Shown here in pieces: positions 6,905-14,985 of a stretch of 53,829 bases of DNA. The notes beneath the pieces were generated by a model. That model was not told the origin of the DNA. It saw only the letters and a program-made list of their open reading frames with translations, and ran no database searches. Position 1 is the stretch's first letter. Every line of letters starts with the position of its first letter. Source of the DNA: Flavobacterium sp. UBA6721 (GTDB taxonomy: Bacteria; Bacteroidota; Bacteroidia; Flavobacteriales; Flavobacteriaceae); assembly GCA_002454195.1 (NCBI GenBank), contig DKIJ01000006.1:1-53829 (forward strand), given 5' to 3'. The translations under genes were made by a program, and so were the position numbers.

Positions 6905-8533
6905 TTATTTTCCTAAAAATGGATATCTGTAATCTTCTGGAGAAACTAATATTTCTTTGATGGTTCTTGGTGAAACCCAACGTAATAAATTCAGGATAGA
7001 ACCCGCTTTGTCATTTGTTCCTGAAGCTCTTGCTCCCCCAAATGGTTGTTGACCAACTACTGCTCCTGTGCATTTGTCATTGATATAAAAGTTTCCAGCA
7101 GCATTTTGAAGTTTAACAGTCGCTTCTTCAATAGCGTAACGATCCTGACTGAAAATTGCTCCGGTTAATGCGTATTCTGATGTTTGATCTACTAATTCTA
7201 AGGTTTCAATCCATTTGGCATCTTCATAGACGTAAATAGTTAATACGGGACCAAATAATTCAGTTTCCATAGTAACGTATTTTGGGTTTGTTGTCAAGAT
7301 AACGGTTGGTTCTATAAAATAACCTACGGATTTGTCGTAGTTCCCACCAACAATAATCTCTGCATCGCTATCTTTTTTCGCTTGGTCAATATAACTAGCT
7401 AATTTGTCAAAAGAACCTTCGTGGATTACTGCTGTAATAAAGTTGCTAAAATCTTCTGGTGAACCCATTTTCATAGATTGTACATCAGTGATGATTTGTT
7501 CTTTGATGGCTGGCCATAAACTTTGTGGTATGTAAGCTCTGGATGCTGCTGAACATTTTTGTCCTTGGAATTCAAATGCGCCACGAACAATTCCTGTTGC
7601 TGCTTGTTTTACATTGGCACTTGGATGAACCATTACAAAATCTTTCCCTCCAGTTTCTCCAACAATTCTTGGGTAGGTTTTGTAATTATGGATATTAGCT
7701 CCAATTTTTGCCCAAAGATCTTTAAATACATGGGTAGAACCTGTGAAATGTAAACCGGCAAAATCACGACTAGCTAAAATAGTATCTGTTACCATTAAAG
7801 CGTCTCCAAAAACTACATTTATAACTCCATCAGGAAGACCAGCTTCTTTGAATATGTCGATGATGATTTTTGCTGAGAAAACTTGGCTATCACTTGGTTT
7901 CCATACAACAACGTTACCCATCATGGCAGCACTTGCAGGAAGATTAGCCGCAATAGCAGTAAAGTTAAAAGGAGTGATTGCATAAATGAAACCTTCTAAT
8001 GGACGGTATTCTAAACGATTCCATACACTTGAATCCGAATAAGGTTGGTCAGCATAAATTTGAGTCATGAACTCTACATTGAAACGTAAAAAATCAATTA
8101 ACTCGCAAGCTGCATCAATTTCTGCTTGGTGAATGTTTTTAGATTGACCAATCATGGTTGCTGCATTAATCCTTGCTCTGTAAGGACCTGCGATTAGTTC
8201 TGCTGCTTTTAAGAAAATAGCAGCTCGTTGTTCCCAAGCCATATTTGCCCATGCTGTTCGGGATTCTAAGGCATTAGTAATAGCTTCTTCGATATGTGCT
8301 TTTTCGGCAAGATGATAACTGCCTACAATATGTTTGTGATCGTGTGGAGGAGTGATGTTTCGAGTGTTTCCAGTTCGAATCTCTTTACTACCAATGTATA
8401 AAGGAACGTCAATTTTTTCGTTCCACATTTTTTTGTATGCAGCAAGAACGGCTTCTTTTTCTGATGAATTAGGAGCGTAGCTTTTTACAGCTTCATTGAT
8501 TGCTTTGGGTACTTTAAAAAATCCTTTAAGCAT
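6905..8533 (-). CDS. pruA: L-glutamate gamma-semialdehyde (1-pyrroline-5-carboxylate) dehydrogenase
   Basis: A 542-residue aldehyde dehydrogenase of the PruA type. Visible motifs are the NAD-binding PFNFTAIAANLPA at about 192-204, the general-base glutamate in VGETGGKDF and the nucleophilic cysteine in GQKCSAASRAYIP (about residue 327). The C-terminal QQPFGGARASGTNDKAG is also diagnostic. It oxidises glutamate-gamma-semialdehyde to glutamate in proline catabolism, using NAD+. It is a stand-alone enzyme here: no proline dehydrogenase domain is fused and none is adjacent. Expression probably starts from a -7 box about 88 nt upstream, giving a 5' leader with an inverted repeat. Confidence 0.95.
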   Translation of the reverse strand: MLKGFFKVPKAINEAVKSYAPNSSEKEAVLAAYKKMWNEKIDVPLYIGSKEIRTGNTRNITPPHDHKHIVGSYHLAEKAHIEEAITNALESRTAWANMAWEQRAAIFLKAAELIAGPYRARINAATMIGQSKNIHQAEIDAACELIDFLRFNVEFMTQIYADQPYSDSSVWNRLEYRPLEGFIYAITPFNFTAIAANLPASAAMMGNVVVWKPSDSQVFSAKIIIDIFKEAGLPDGVINVVFGDALMVTDTILASRDFAGLHFTGSTHVFKDLWAKIGANIHNYKTYPRIVGETGGKDFVMVHPSANVKQAATGIVRGAFEFQGQKCSAASRAYIPQSLWPAIKEQIITDVQSMKMGSPEDFSNFITAVIHEGSFDKLASYIDQAKKDSDAEIIVGGNYDKSVGYFIEPTVILTTNPKYVTMETELFGPVLTIYVYEDAKWIETLELVDQTSEYALTGAIFSQDRYAIEEATVKLQNAAGNFYINDKCTGAVVGQQPFGGARASGTNDKAGSILNLLRWVSPRTIKEILVSPEDYRYPFLGK

Positions 8534-8557
8534 AATGTTATTTTTTTAATGTATTAG

Positions 8558-8600
8558 ATAATACAGTATTAAATCTAGAAAAAGAATAAGGCTGTATTAT
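8558..8600. repeat. Inverted repeat in the pruA leader
   Basis: ataatacag (8558-8566) and ctgtattat (8592-8600) are perfect 9-bp inverted copies in the presumed pruA 5' leader, separated by 25 nt. They could form a leader hairpin or an operator. No known riboswitch class is recognised. Confidence 0.4.
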
Positions 8601-8621
8601 TGAGAATAAATTACTTTAAGG

Positions 8622-8629
8622 CAAAGGTA
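8622..8629 (-). promoter_or_regulatory. -7 promoter box for pruA
   Basis: The minus strand reads TACCTTTG, matching TAnnTTTG. It implies an untranslated leader of roughly 80 nt before the pruA ATG. Confidence 0.5.
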
Positions 8630-8698
8630 CAAAAGCTAAATTGAATTTATCGTAATAAAATTATAATAAATTGCAAATTAGTTAAAATTAAGAATTTT

Positions 8699-9085
8699 TT
8701 AGTTTAGTGCAAATGGTGCGCATAATCTAAAAGTAGGGATGATTACTTTGAAGGTTTTGGTGTTGGTGAAATTAATCATATTAAAATGTCCTTTCATTGC
8801 TCCATAAGGAGAAGAAAGTAAGCATCCAGAGCTGTAAGTATGATTTTCGCCTGGTTTTAATACTGGTTTTTTACCAATAATTCCTTCGCCATCAACAATT
8901 TCTAAATTGTTTAAAGAATCAAATATTTCCCAGTGACGCGAAGTTAATTGTACAGAATCTTTACTGTGGTTTTCGATGGTAATGTGGTAACTAAAGGCAA
9001 AATGGATTTTGTAGTTTTTGAAGTAAGTGCCTTCAAAACTAGTCAAAACCGTTATTTTTATACCTCTTGTTATTTGAGAAACCAT
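8699..9085 (-). CDS. apaG: ApaG domain protein
   Basis: A 128-residue protein matching ApaG in length and in its beta-sandwich signature: YHITIENHSKDSVQLTSRHWEIFDS, VDGEGIIGKKPVLKPGE and the closing SSPYGAMKGHF. ApaG has been linked to cobalt resistance and magnesium efflux in Salmonella, but its biochemical activity is unsettled. The ATG at 9085 is preceded by a -7 box. The gene is followed, after about 165 bp, by pruA; upstream on the same strand is the type IX plug-protein gene. Confidence 0.93.
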   Translation of the reverse strand: MVSQITRGIKITVLTSFEGTYFKNYKIHFAFSYHITIENHSKDSVQLTSRHWEIFDSLNNLEIVDGEGIIGKKPVLKPGENHTYSSGCLLSSPYGAMKGHFNMINFTNTKTFKVIIPTFRLCAPFALN

Positions 9086-9117
9086 GATTAAACTGTTTAA
9101 TCTGTGTTTAATAGGAG

Positions 9118-9125
9118 CAAAATTA
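9118..9125 (-). promoter_or_regulatory. -7 promoter box for apaG
   Basis: The minus strand reads TAATTTTG (TAnnTTTG), 32 nt before the apaG ATG. Confidence 0.5.
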
Positions 9126-9164
9126 CGAAAATTTATTTGCTTTCATTTATTTTTAACTGTTTTT

Positions 9165-10421
9165 TTAATTAATGATGTTCAGGGAATTAGCGGTGCCTTT
9201 TCCTATGATTCGATCATAACGTCCAGTATTTTCTTTGTAGTAGGTTAAAATAGTATATTCGTTTTCAGTTTGATAGAAATTTCCGTCTATTGCATTTTCA
9301 TTGTCAATGTTTCCTTTGCTATCAGCAATTACATATTTATAATTGGTAAATCCTTGTTTGATGAGTATGGCCTTTTCATAAATTCCTTTTTTCTCGTTAT
9401 AGTCCATTTTGTATTCAGGCGATAATGAATAGTTGTTAAACATTCCGCATACGTAAATATCTTTATTTAGTCGGAAAGTAGGGGCTGAAAGGCTAAAATA
9501 GATCCAGGCGTAATCGGCTTCAACCTCGTTATTACTGGCATTGGAATTTTTTACTACAAAATTTCCGTTTATATCTTGATAAAGCGTATAAGGGAAGTTT
9601 GCTCTTGCATTGTTAGTATATAAAAGGCAGTTATAAATATCAGTACTTGAGTCTACTCGGGCAATATTGTTGCTGGCTATTCTAATGTCTTTATTTTCAA
9701 AATACAAAAATTCATTGCCTGCCCAAAATTGGGTTTCGGTATCGTATTTGTAAATTAAATCATTGCCGATGGTGTATTGGGGTTGGATATTTTTTATTTC
9801 GGTATTAAAATCGCCATTCTGAATAAGGCTAACTTTAATGTTTTTTAGCGGATTTTGAAAGTTTATTGTGCTGGATTTAATGGCAAAGTCCAAATTGTGT
9901 TTCTGTTCTATAACACTTACATTTCGAGCTCTTTTTACCTGAATGGGAACAGTAGCGTTGTTTTCATATAGCATAAATTTTCTTGAAAACACAACTTCTT
10001 TGTCATCATTGAGGATCTTTAAAATATAATTACCACTAAGTCGTAATTGCTGTGTAAACTGATTAGGAAGACTTAGATTGTAATGACTATAGATTTGTAA
10101 GGTGTTGAAAGAGTTAGTGTAGTTTTGAATTCTTTGGTTGTCAAATCCTTGAAGGTATTCGTTTTTTTGGATGTTTGAAGGATTCCAATTATAATCACAA
10201 TGAATAATTTCGTAATAATAATTGGCTTCATTTCCAAAAAGGTCATCAAACTGAAATTGAAAACCACTCCCTAATTCGAAAATTGGGACAGCATTTTGAT
10301 TGTTTTGGACAAAACAAACGGTTTTGATATGGTATGGCGGAATCACTTCATTTTGAACTTGGGCTGAAGCCAAATTAAAAAACAAAAGAAATAAGATTCC
10401 AAACAGAAAAGATTTAGCCAT
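9165..10421 (-). CDS. Type IX secretion system plug protein (DUF5103)
   Basis: A 418-residue exported protein starting with a clear signal peptide (FLFGILFLLFFNLASAQ, cleavage after Ala-Gln). The body matches the DUF5103 family by its order of motifs: IPPYHIKTVCFVQN near the N-terminus, HCDYNWNPSNI at about 95, then AGNEFLYFENKDIR and a C-terminal immunoglobulin-like part containing YVCGMFNNYSLSPEYKMDYN. In Flavobacterium johnsoniae a protein of this type was found plugging the SprA translocon channel of the type IX secretion system; the assignment here is by family resemblance. Location is therefore periplasm or outer-membrane periphery. Confidence 0.85.
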   Translation of the reverse strand: MAKSFLFGILFLLFFNLASAQVQNEVIPPYHIKTVCFVQNNQNAVPIFELGSGFQFQFDDLFGNEANYYYEIIHCDYNWNPSNIQKNEYLQGFDNQRIQNYTNSFNTLQIYSHYNLSLPNQFTQQLRLSGNYILKILNDDKEVVFSRKFMLYENNATVPIQVKRARNVSVIEQKHNLDFAIKSSTINFQNPLKNIKVSLIQNGDFNTEIKNIQPQYTIGNDLIYKYDTETQFWAGNEFLYFENKDIRIASNNIARVDSSTDIYNCLLYTNNARANFPYTLYQDINGNFVVKNSNASNNEVEADYAWIYFSLSAPTFRLNKDIYVCGMFNNYSLSPEYKMDYNEKKGIYEKAILIKQGFTNYKYVIADSKGNIDNENAIDGNFYQTENEYTILTYYKENTGRYDRIIGKGTANSLNIIN

Positions 10422-10499
10422 AATTTTAATAATTGCTATTGTGTAAATATAACAAAATAAGCAACAAAATCGTATGGATTTGCAATCTCTTTGTGCGAA

Positions 10500-11264
10500 T
10501 TATTTAAAACAAACAGGGATGATTTCTCCTTTTGCCAAGCAGTATTTATCGACTAATTTAGGGTCAATTTCGTTTGTGTAATCTTCCTCTAAGACTTTGA
10601 AACCAATACTTCTTAATTTGTCAAAATAGTCACGCCCATAAATACGCACGTGATCGTATTGGCCAAATATTTTAGCACGTTCTTTTGGGTCGGTGATGCT
10701 ATCATCGGCAAAAGTAACTTCCCTTTTTAAGTCTTGTGGAATTTGTAAAATAGCCATCCCTCCTGGTTTTAAAACACGATATAATTCCTGCATGGCTTTA
10801 GTATCATCAGGAATGTGTTCTAAAACGTGATTGCATAAAATTACATCGTATTGATTGTCCTCAAAAGGTAAATTACAGATATCGGCTTTTACATCAGCCA
10901 ATGGTGAAAATAAATCAGTTGTTGTGTAATCTAGATTTTTTTGCTTTCGAAACAATTTGTAAAAAGCCTGTTCAGGAGCAAAATGCAATACCTTTTTTGG
11001 CGCTGTAAAAAAATCTGTTTTTTCATTCAAATACAACCATAACAAACGATGTCTTTCTAATGAAAGTGTACTTGGTGATAAAACATTCTCTCTTTGGGTT
11101 TCATATCCATAAGGCAGCATTGATTTGAAACTTTTACCATCAATTGGATCGGTATATCGATCTCCTTTTAAAGTAAATGCTATGATTGGTCGTGCTACAT
11201 AACTTAAACGAATAAGTAGAGGACGAGGAATGGTATTAAGTATCGTTTTAAAAGCTTTTTTCAT
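10500..11264 (-). CDS. SAM-dependent methyltransferase, class I
   Basis: A 254-residue methyltransferase of the Methyltransf_11 type. The SAM-binding region is around VLHFAPEQAFY (about 88-98). The acidic motif ADICNLPFEDNQYDVILCNHVLEHIPDD at about 125-152, followed by LYRVLKPGGMAILQIP, is typical of small-molecule and lipid/sugar methyltransferases. The C-terminal RAKIFGQYDHVRIYGRDYFDKL is shared by many bacterial proteins annotated only as methyltransferase. No neighbour indicates the substrate. There is a basic N-terminal stretch but no clear membrane segment. Confidence 0.85.
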   Translation of the reverse strand: MKKAFKTILNTIPRPLLIRLSYVARPIIAFTLKGDRYTDPIDGKSFKSMLPYGYETQRENVLSPSTLSLERHRLLWLYLNEKTDFFTAPKKVLHFAPEQAFYKLFRKQKNLDYTTTDLFSPLADVKADICNLPFEDNQYDVILCNHVLEHIPDDTKAMQELYRVLKPGGMAILQIPQDLKREVTFADDSITDPKERAKIFGQYDHVRIYGRDYFDKLRSIGFKVLEEDYTNEIDPKLVDKYCLAKGEIIPVCFK

Positions 11265-11385
11265 GAGTTGTTACACCAAGATTCGAATGGGTTTACAAGG
11301 AATTCTTAAACATTTACAAAGTGATTCTCAAATGAATGTGAACTTTGATAATCTCAGAGCTGTTTTTGTGAGTTTCTTTGCGAGA

Positions 11386-12204
11386 TTAGATAACTAAAGG
11401 CACTTTTCTAAATTCATCTTCTTCATTACTTTCAATTCCAAGTGCTTTGTAGATATAAGCAAAAGTAGAAAGTAACTCCGGTTTGCCATCAACAATAGCT
11501 ACATCATGTTCAAAGTGCGCCGAAGGCTTACCATCGGCAGTAAGAATTGTCCAACCGTCTTTTAATTGTTTGATATTTCGAGTGCCTTGATTAATCATTG
11601 GTTCAAGTGCCACCACCATTCCTTCTATTAATAGTTTACCTCGACCTTTTTTACCATAGTTAGGCATTTCTGGTTCTTCGTGCATTTTTTGACCTAATCC
11701 GTGACCTACTAATTCACGAACAACTCCATAGCCGTGAGATTCGGTATATTTTTGAATCGCATTCCCTACATCTTCCACGCGATTTCCAGCACGGAATTCA
11801 CGCATACCCACATATAAGGATTCTTTAGTAACTTTTAATAATTTTTTAGTTTCTGGAGCTACTTCTCCTACTTCAAACGTATATGCATGATCTCCATGAT
11901 AGCCATTTTTATAGGCACCACAGTCAATAGAGATAATATCACCACTTACAAGAGGAGTGTTGTTTGGAATTCCGTGAACTACTTGTGCATTTGGACTCAT
12001 GCAAAGTGAATTAGGGAAACCGTATAAACCAAGGAAACTTGGAACCGCACCATGGTCACGAATGAATTCTTCGGCTAATTTATCAAGGTTTAAAGTGGTT
12101 ACTCCTTCTTTCACTTCAGAAGCAAGCATTCCTAATGTTTTCGATACGATTAAGGCACTTTCGCGCATTAATTCTATTTCTTCACGGGATTTAACTACAA
12201 TCAT
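11386..12204 (-). CDS. map: Methionine aminopeptidase, type I
   Basis: A 272-residue type I methionyl aminopeptidase that removes the initiator Met from nascent proteins. All five metal ligands are recognisable: two Asp in SIDCGAYKNGYHGDHAYTF, His in GHGLGQKMHEEP, Glu in VALEPM and Glu in AHFEHDVAI. There is no N-terminal zinc-finger extension, as usual in bacteria. The map gene is often in ribosomal-protein operons; here it stands alone, downstream of the export operon, with its own -7 box 20 nt before the ATG. Confidence 0.96.
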   Translation of the reverse strand: MIVVKSREEIELMRESALIVSKTLGMLASEVKEGVTTLNLDKLAEEFIRDHGAVPSFLGLYGFPNSLCMSPNAQVVHGIPNNTPLVSGDIISIDCGAYKNGYHGDHAYTFEVGEVAPETKKLLKVTKESLYVGMREFRAGNRVEDVGNAIQKYTESHGYGVVRELVGHGLGQKMHEEPEMPNYGKKGRGKLLIEGMVVALEPMINQGTRNIKQLKDGWTILTADGKPSAHFEHDVAIVDGKPELLSTFAYIYKALGIESNEEDEFRKVPLVI

Positions 12205-12224
12205 ACTTTTTATTTTTCGAAATG

Positions 12225-12232
12225 CAAAAGTA
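12225..12232 (-). promoter_or_regulatory. -7 promoter box for map
   Basis: The minus strand reads TACTTTTG, an exact TAnnTTTG match 20 nt before the map ATG. It indicates that map is not dependent on the TolC operon upstream. Confidence 0.6.
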
Positions 12233-12248
12233 CAATTTTCTGAATTAT

Positions 12249-13637
12249 TTAATCCGGATTCGCCATTATTTTAAAAAGCTCCGAATTAGATACGAAAAAA
12301 CGGTTCTCTAAAGCTATTTTAGAAAGCTGTGCACTTACTAAATTATTTTCTCTACTATTGATTAAAAATAGCGAACTCTCCCCAAAAGAAAATAATCTTT
12401 CTTCCGATTTTAACATGGTTGCATAATCTTCAACAACACTTTTAATCAAATTTTTTTGCTTGGTCAAAGCTTCAATTTCTAATTTTTGAGCATTTATTTT
12501 ATTGCTTAATTGAACCTTTTCTAGGTCTAATGCAAATTCAGTTTCTTGTACTTTGTATTTAGCTAATTTTAAACTACCTCTTTCTTTTCTTAGAAATAAA
12601 GGGAAATAGAAGTTCAGACCTATTTTATAATCTTCAAAACGATAATTGTCAATATAACTTGGTTCTGATAAATAAGAATAGCCAATGTCAATTTTAGGCA
12701 AAAGCATATTGGCTTTTAATTTTTTCTCTACATTTAAAATGTCAATTTTGCTTTGTAGGGCATTGATTTTTGGATGATTACTAATCGAAAAATCGGGATT
12801 TAATAGTGCGTTTGTTTTTAAGGTTTCCTGAATTGTAAATTCTAGTTGCGTTTCCGGAATAATGCTCTCGGCTAATTCTAAAGGAATGTTGTTTTCTAAC
12901 CAAAGAAAATTAGAAAGCTCTAATTTAGCTTTTGCTAATTTTAATTCTGAATCAATTAAATTCAAGGTTCTGTTTTTTACGGTCATTCCAGCTTCGACAC
13001 TATCTATGGCACGTTTATCACCTTCTTTGATAGAGGTTTGTATTCCTTTAAATCTTATTTCAGCATTTTCTTTATATTCTTTATACAATACAACCTCGTT
13101 ATAACTTTTTTTCCAGTTAAAATAGGCAATAGAAGCATCGTATAAGATAGCAATAGCTTGAAGTTTTCGTTCTGCTTGACTTAATTGAAGTTGTATTTTT
13201 GCCTTTTTTAAATCGGCCATTCTTTGATTGATGAATAAGCCTTGTCCTAAAGGTACGCTTATTCCAAGTGAAGTTAATCCTTGATTGGGAACTGTGTTTT
13301 CTGGATTAAGGTAGATTCCTTCATTATTATCAAAACCTGCTTTAATTTCGATTCCATACCAAGTTGGAATTTTAAAGCTACTGTTTAAAATGGAATAATA
13401 TTCTTTGTCTTTGAATTGCTTTTTACTAAAATCAACCTCAATTTTTGGGTCAAATCCCCCGCGAGCCATCATTAAATTGGCTTGAGATTTACTGATTTCT
13501 AGATTGGCATTTTTAACCAATGGATGATACTTTTTTACAAAGCCCAAAAACTCATTGTATGTAAGTTCTTTTGAGTTGATTTCTTGGGCTGATAAAGTAA
13601 AACCGAAGAATAAAAAGGCGAAGAAAATATGTTTCAT
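12249..13637 (-). CDS. TolC family outer membrane efflux protein
   Basis: A 462-residue TolC-type protein with a signal peptide (HIFFAFLFFGFTLSAQ). It shows the two repeated outer-membrane-channel regions rich in long amphipathic helices, for example the stretch after KYHPLVKNANLEISKSQANLMMARGGFDP and the C-terminal heptads around KINAQKLEIEALTKQKNL. TolC trimers form the outer-membrane exit duct for type I secretion and efflux. The gene overlaps the HlyD gene by one base and is third in an ABC-HlyD-TolC operon, so it should be the exit channel for that transporter. Confidence 0.9.
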   Translation of the reverse strand: MKHIFFAFLFFGFTLSAQEINSKELTYNEFLGFVKKYHPLVKNANLEISKSQANLMMARGGFDPKIEVDFSKKQFKDKEYYSILNSSFKIPTWYGIEIKAGFDNNEGIYLNPENTVPNQGLTSLGISVPLGQGLFINQRMADLKKAKIQLQLSQAERKLQAIAILYDASIAYFNWKKSYNEVVLYKEYKENAEIRFKGIQTSIKEGDKRAIDSVEAGMTVKNRTLNLIDSELKLAKAKLELSNFLWLENNIPLELAESIIPETQLEFTIQETLKTNALLNPDFSISNHPKINALQSKIDILNVEKKLKANMLLPKIDIGYSYLSEPSYIDNYRFEDYKIGLNFYFPLFLRKERGSLKLAKYKVQETEFALDLEKVQLSNKINAQKLEIEALTKQKNLIKSVVEDYATMLKSEERLFSFGESSLFLINSRENNLVSAQLSKIALENRFFVSNSELFKIMANPD

Positions 13638-14983
13638 TATTTTTTCTCTTTTGTAGTTTTAGCTGTTGGTTTGTAGTAGTTAGGAGGGAAACCATTTAGA
13701 GTTCTCCATATTTCAAACCACACGGGAACATTATCTAGTAAAGCTATAGTTTGTGCTCCGGCACCAATACTTAATTGTGCTGGCCATTTGTGCTCGTTTT
13801 TGTCTGGCGCAATCAAAACACGGTATTTTCCGTTTTCACTAATAAAGTTTTCGATAGCAACGATTTCTCCACCAAAAGTTCCATAAGACATATTAGGCCA
13901 ACCCGAAAAGACAATGGTAGGCCATCCGTCAAACCATACACGAACTTTTTCCCCTTTAGTAATTAAAGGTAAATCAATAGGGTTTACATAAGTTTCTACC
14001 GCGATGTCATATTCTGAAGGCATAATCGTTGCAATTGGTGTTCCTTCTTTTATTGTTTCACCAATTCCAGATTGTAATGCCCTGTTTATATATCCATTTT
14101 GTGATGCTTTGATGTAATACATTCCATTACGAATGCTGTAATTGGTGTATTGATTTTTTAATTTGTTCACTTGAGCATCGGTATCAAATTGACTGCTTAA
14201 AGCGGTATACTTGTCACTGTTTGCTTTTGATATTTTTTCTGAATATTCAGCATTGATTCGGTTGATTTCTACCTTAGCATTAATTAATTCATTTTTGCTG
14301 GTTAGGTATTTGTTTTCTTGAGTAATGATTTTGGCTTCTACTTCTTGCAATTTGAGTCTTTTTTCCTCAATGTCGGTAAGTGGTTTTAAACCTTCTTTGT
14401 TTAATTGTACAGTACGATTGTACTGGGTAGTAGCAATTCGTAACTGTGTTTTTACCGCTGCAAGATCCATACTATCGCTTTTGATTTTCAAGATCGATTG
14501 TTGGACTTTGTTTTTAGCTTGTTCTAATTTTAATTTTCGTTCATTCTCGATAGCAACAATTTGGTTAGAAAGCATATCAACTTTGGAGTCATAAGATGCT
14601 AAAGATTGTTGTTTGGCTTCCATTTGGTTTCTAGTATTTTCAACTAAATTTGGATCCATATAATCTTCTTTTATCTCCGATATAAATAAGATAGTGTCTC
14701 CTTTTTTTACATAATCACCTTCTTGAACATACCATTTTTCTATACGACCCGAGATGACACTTTGTATCGATTGTGGTCGTTGATTGGGTTTTAAAGTGGT
14801 TACGTTTCCAGAACCAGAAATGGTTTGTGTCCAAGGTAAAAAAAGTGCAGCAAGACCAATAATAGAAACTCCTGCTATAATTCGGTTTAAAATTTTATAG
14901 TGAGGTCTGTTGCTCAGGTTTTTAACTGTTTCATATCGCTCTAGCGATTGCAGTTTAGTTTTATTGTTTGAGATGTTTAACAT
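13637..14983 (-). CDS. HlyD family membrane fusion protein
   Basis: A 448-residue periplasmic adaptor. It has a cytoplasmic N-terminus of about 30 residues, one membrane segment at about 33-50 (IIAGVSIIGLAALFLPW), a lipoyl-like half motif GRIEKWYVQEGDYVKKGD at about 80-97 and a long coiled-coil hairpin at about 100-280. The second lipoyl half follows (YIKASQNGYINRALQSGIGETIKEG) and then beta-barrel domains. HlyD proteins link an inner-membrane ABC transporter to TolC. It lies 2 bp after the ABC gene and overlaps the TolC gene by 1 bp, a tightly coupled operon. The cargo is not encoded nearby. Confidence 0.9.
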   Translation of the reverse strand: MLNISNNKTKLQSLERYETVKNLSNRPHYKILNRIIAGVSIIGLAALFLPWTQTISGSGNVTTLKPNQRPQSIQSVISGRIEKWYVQEGDYVKKGDTILFISEIKEDYMDPNLVENTRNQMEAKQQSLASYDSKVDMLSNQIVAIENERKLKLEQAKNKVQQSILKIKSDSMDLAAVKTQLRIATTQYNRTVQLNKEGLKPLTDIEEKRLKLQEVEAKIITQENKYLTSKNELINAKVEINRINAEYSEKISKANSDKYTALSSQFDTDAQVNKLKNQYTNYSIRNGMYYIKASQNGYINRALQSGIGETIKEGTPIATIMPSEYDIAVETYVNPIDLPLITKGEKVRVWFDGWPTIVFSGWPNMSYGTFGGEIVAIENFISENGKYRVLIAPDKNEHKWPAQLSIGAGAQTIALLDNVPVWFEIWRTLNGFPPNYYKPTAKTTKEKK

Positions 14984-14985
14984 GC

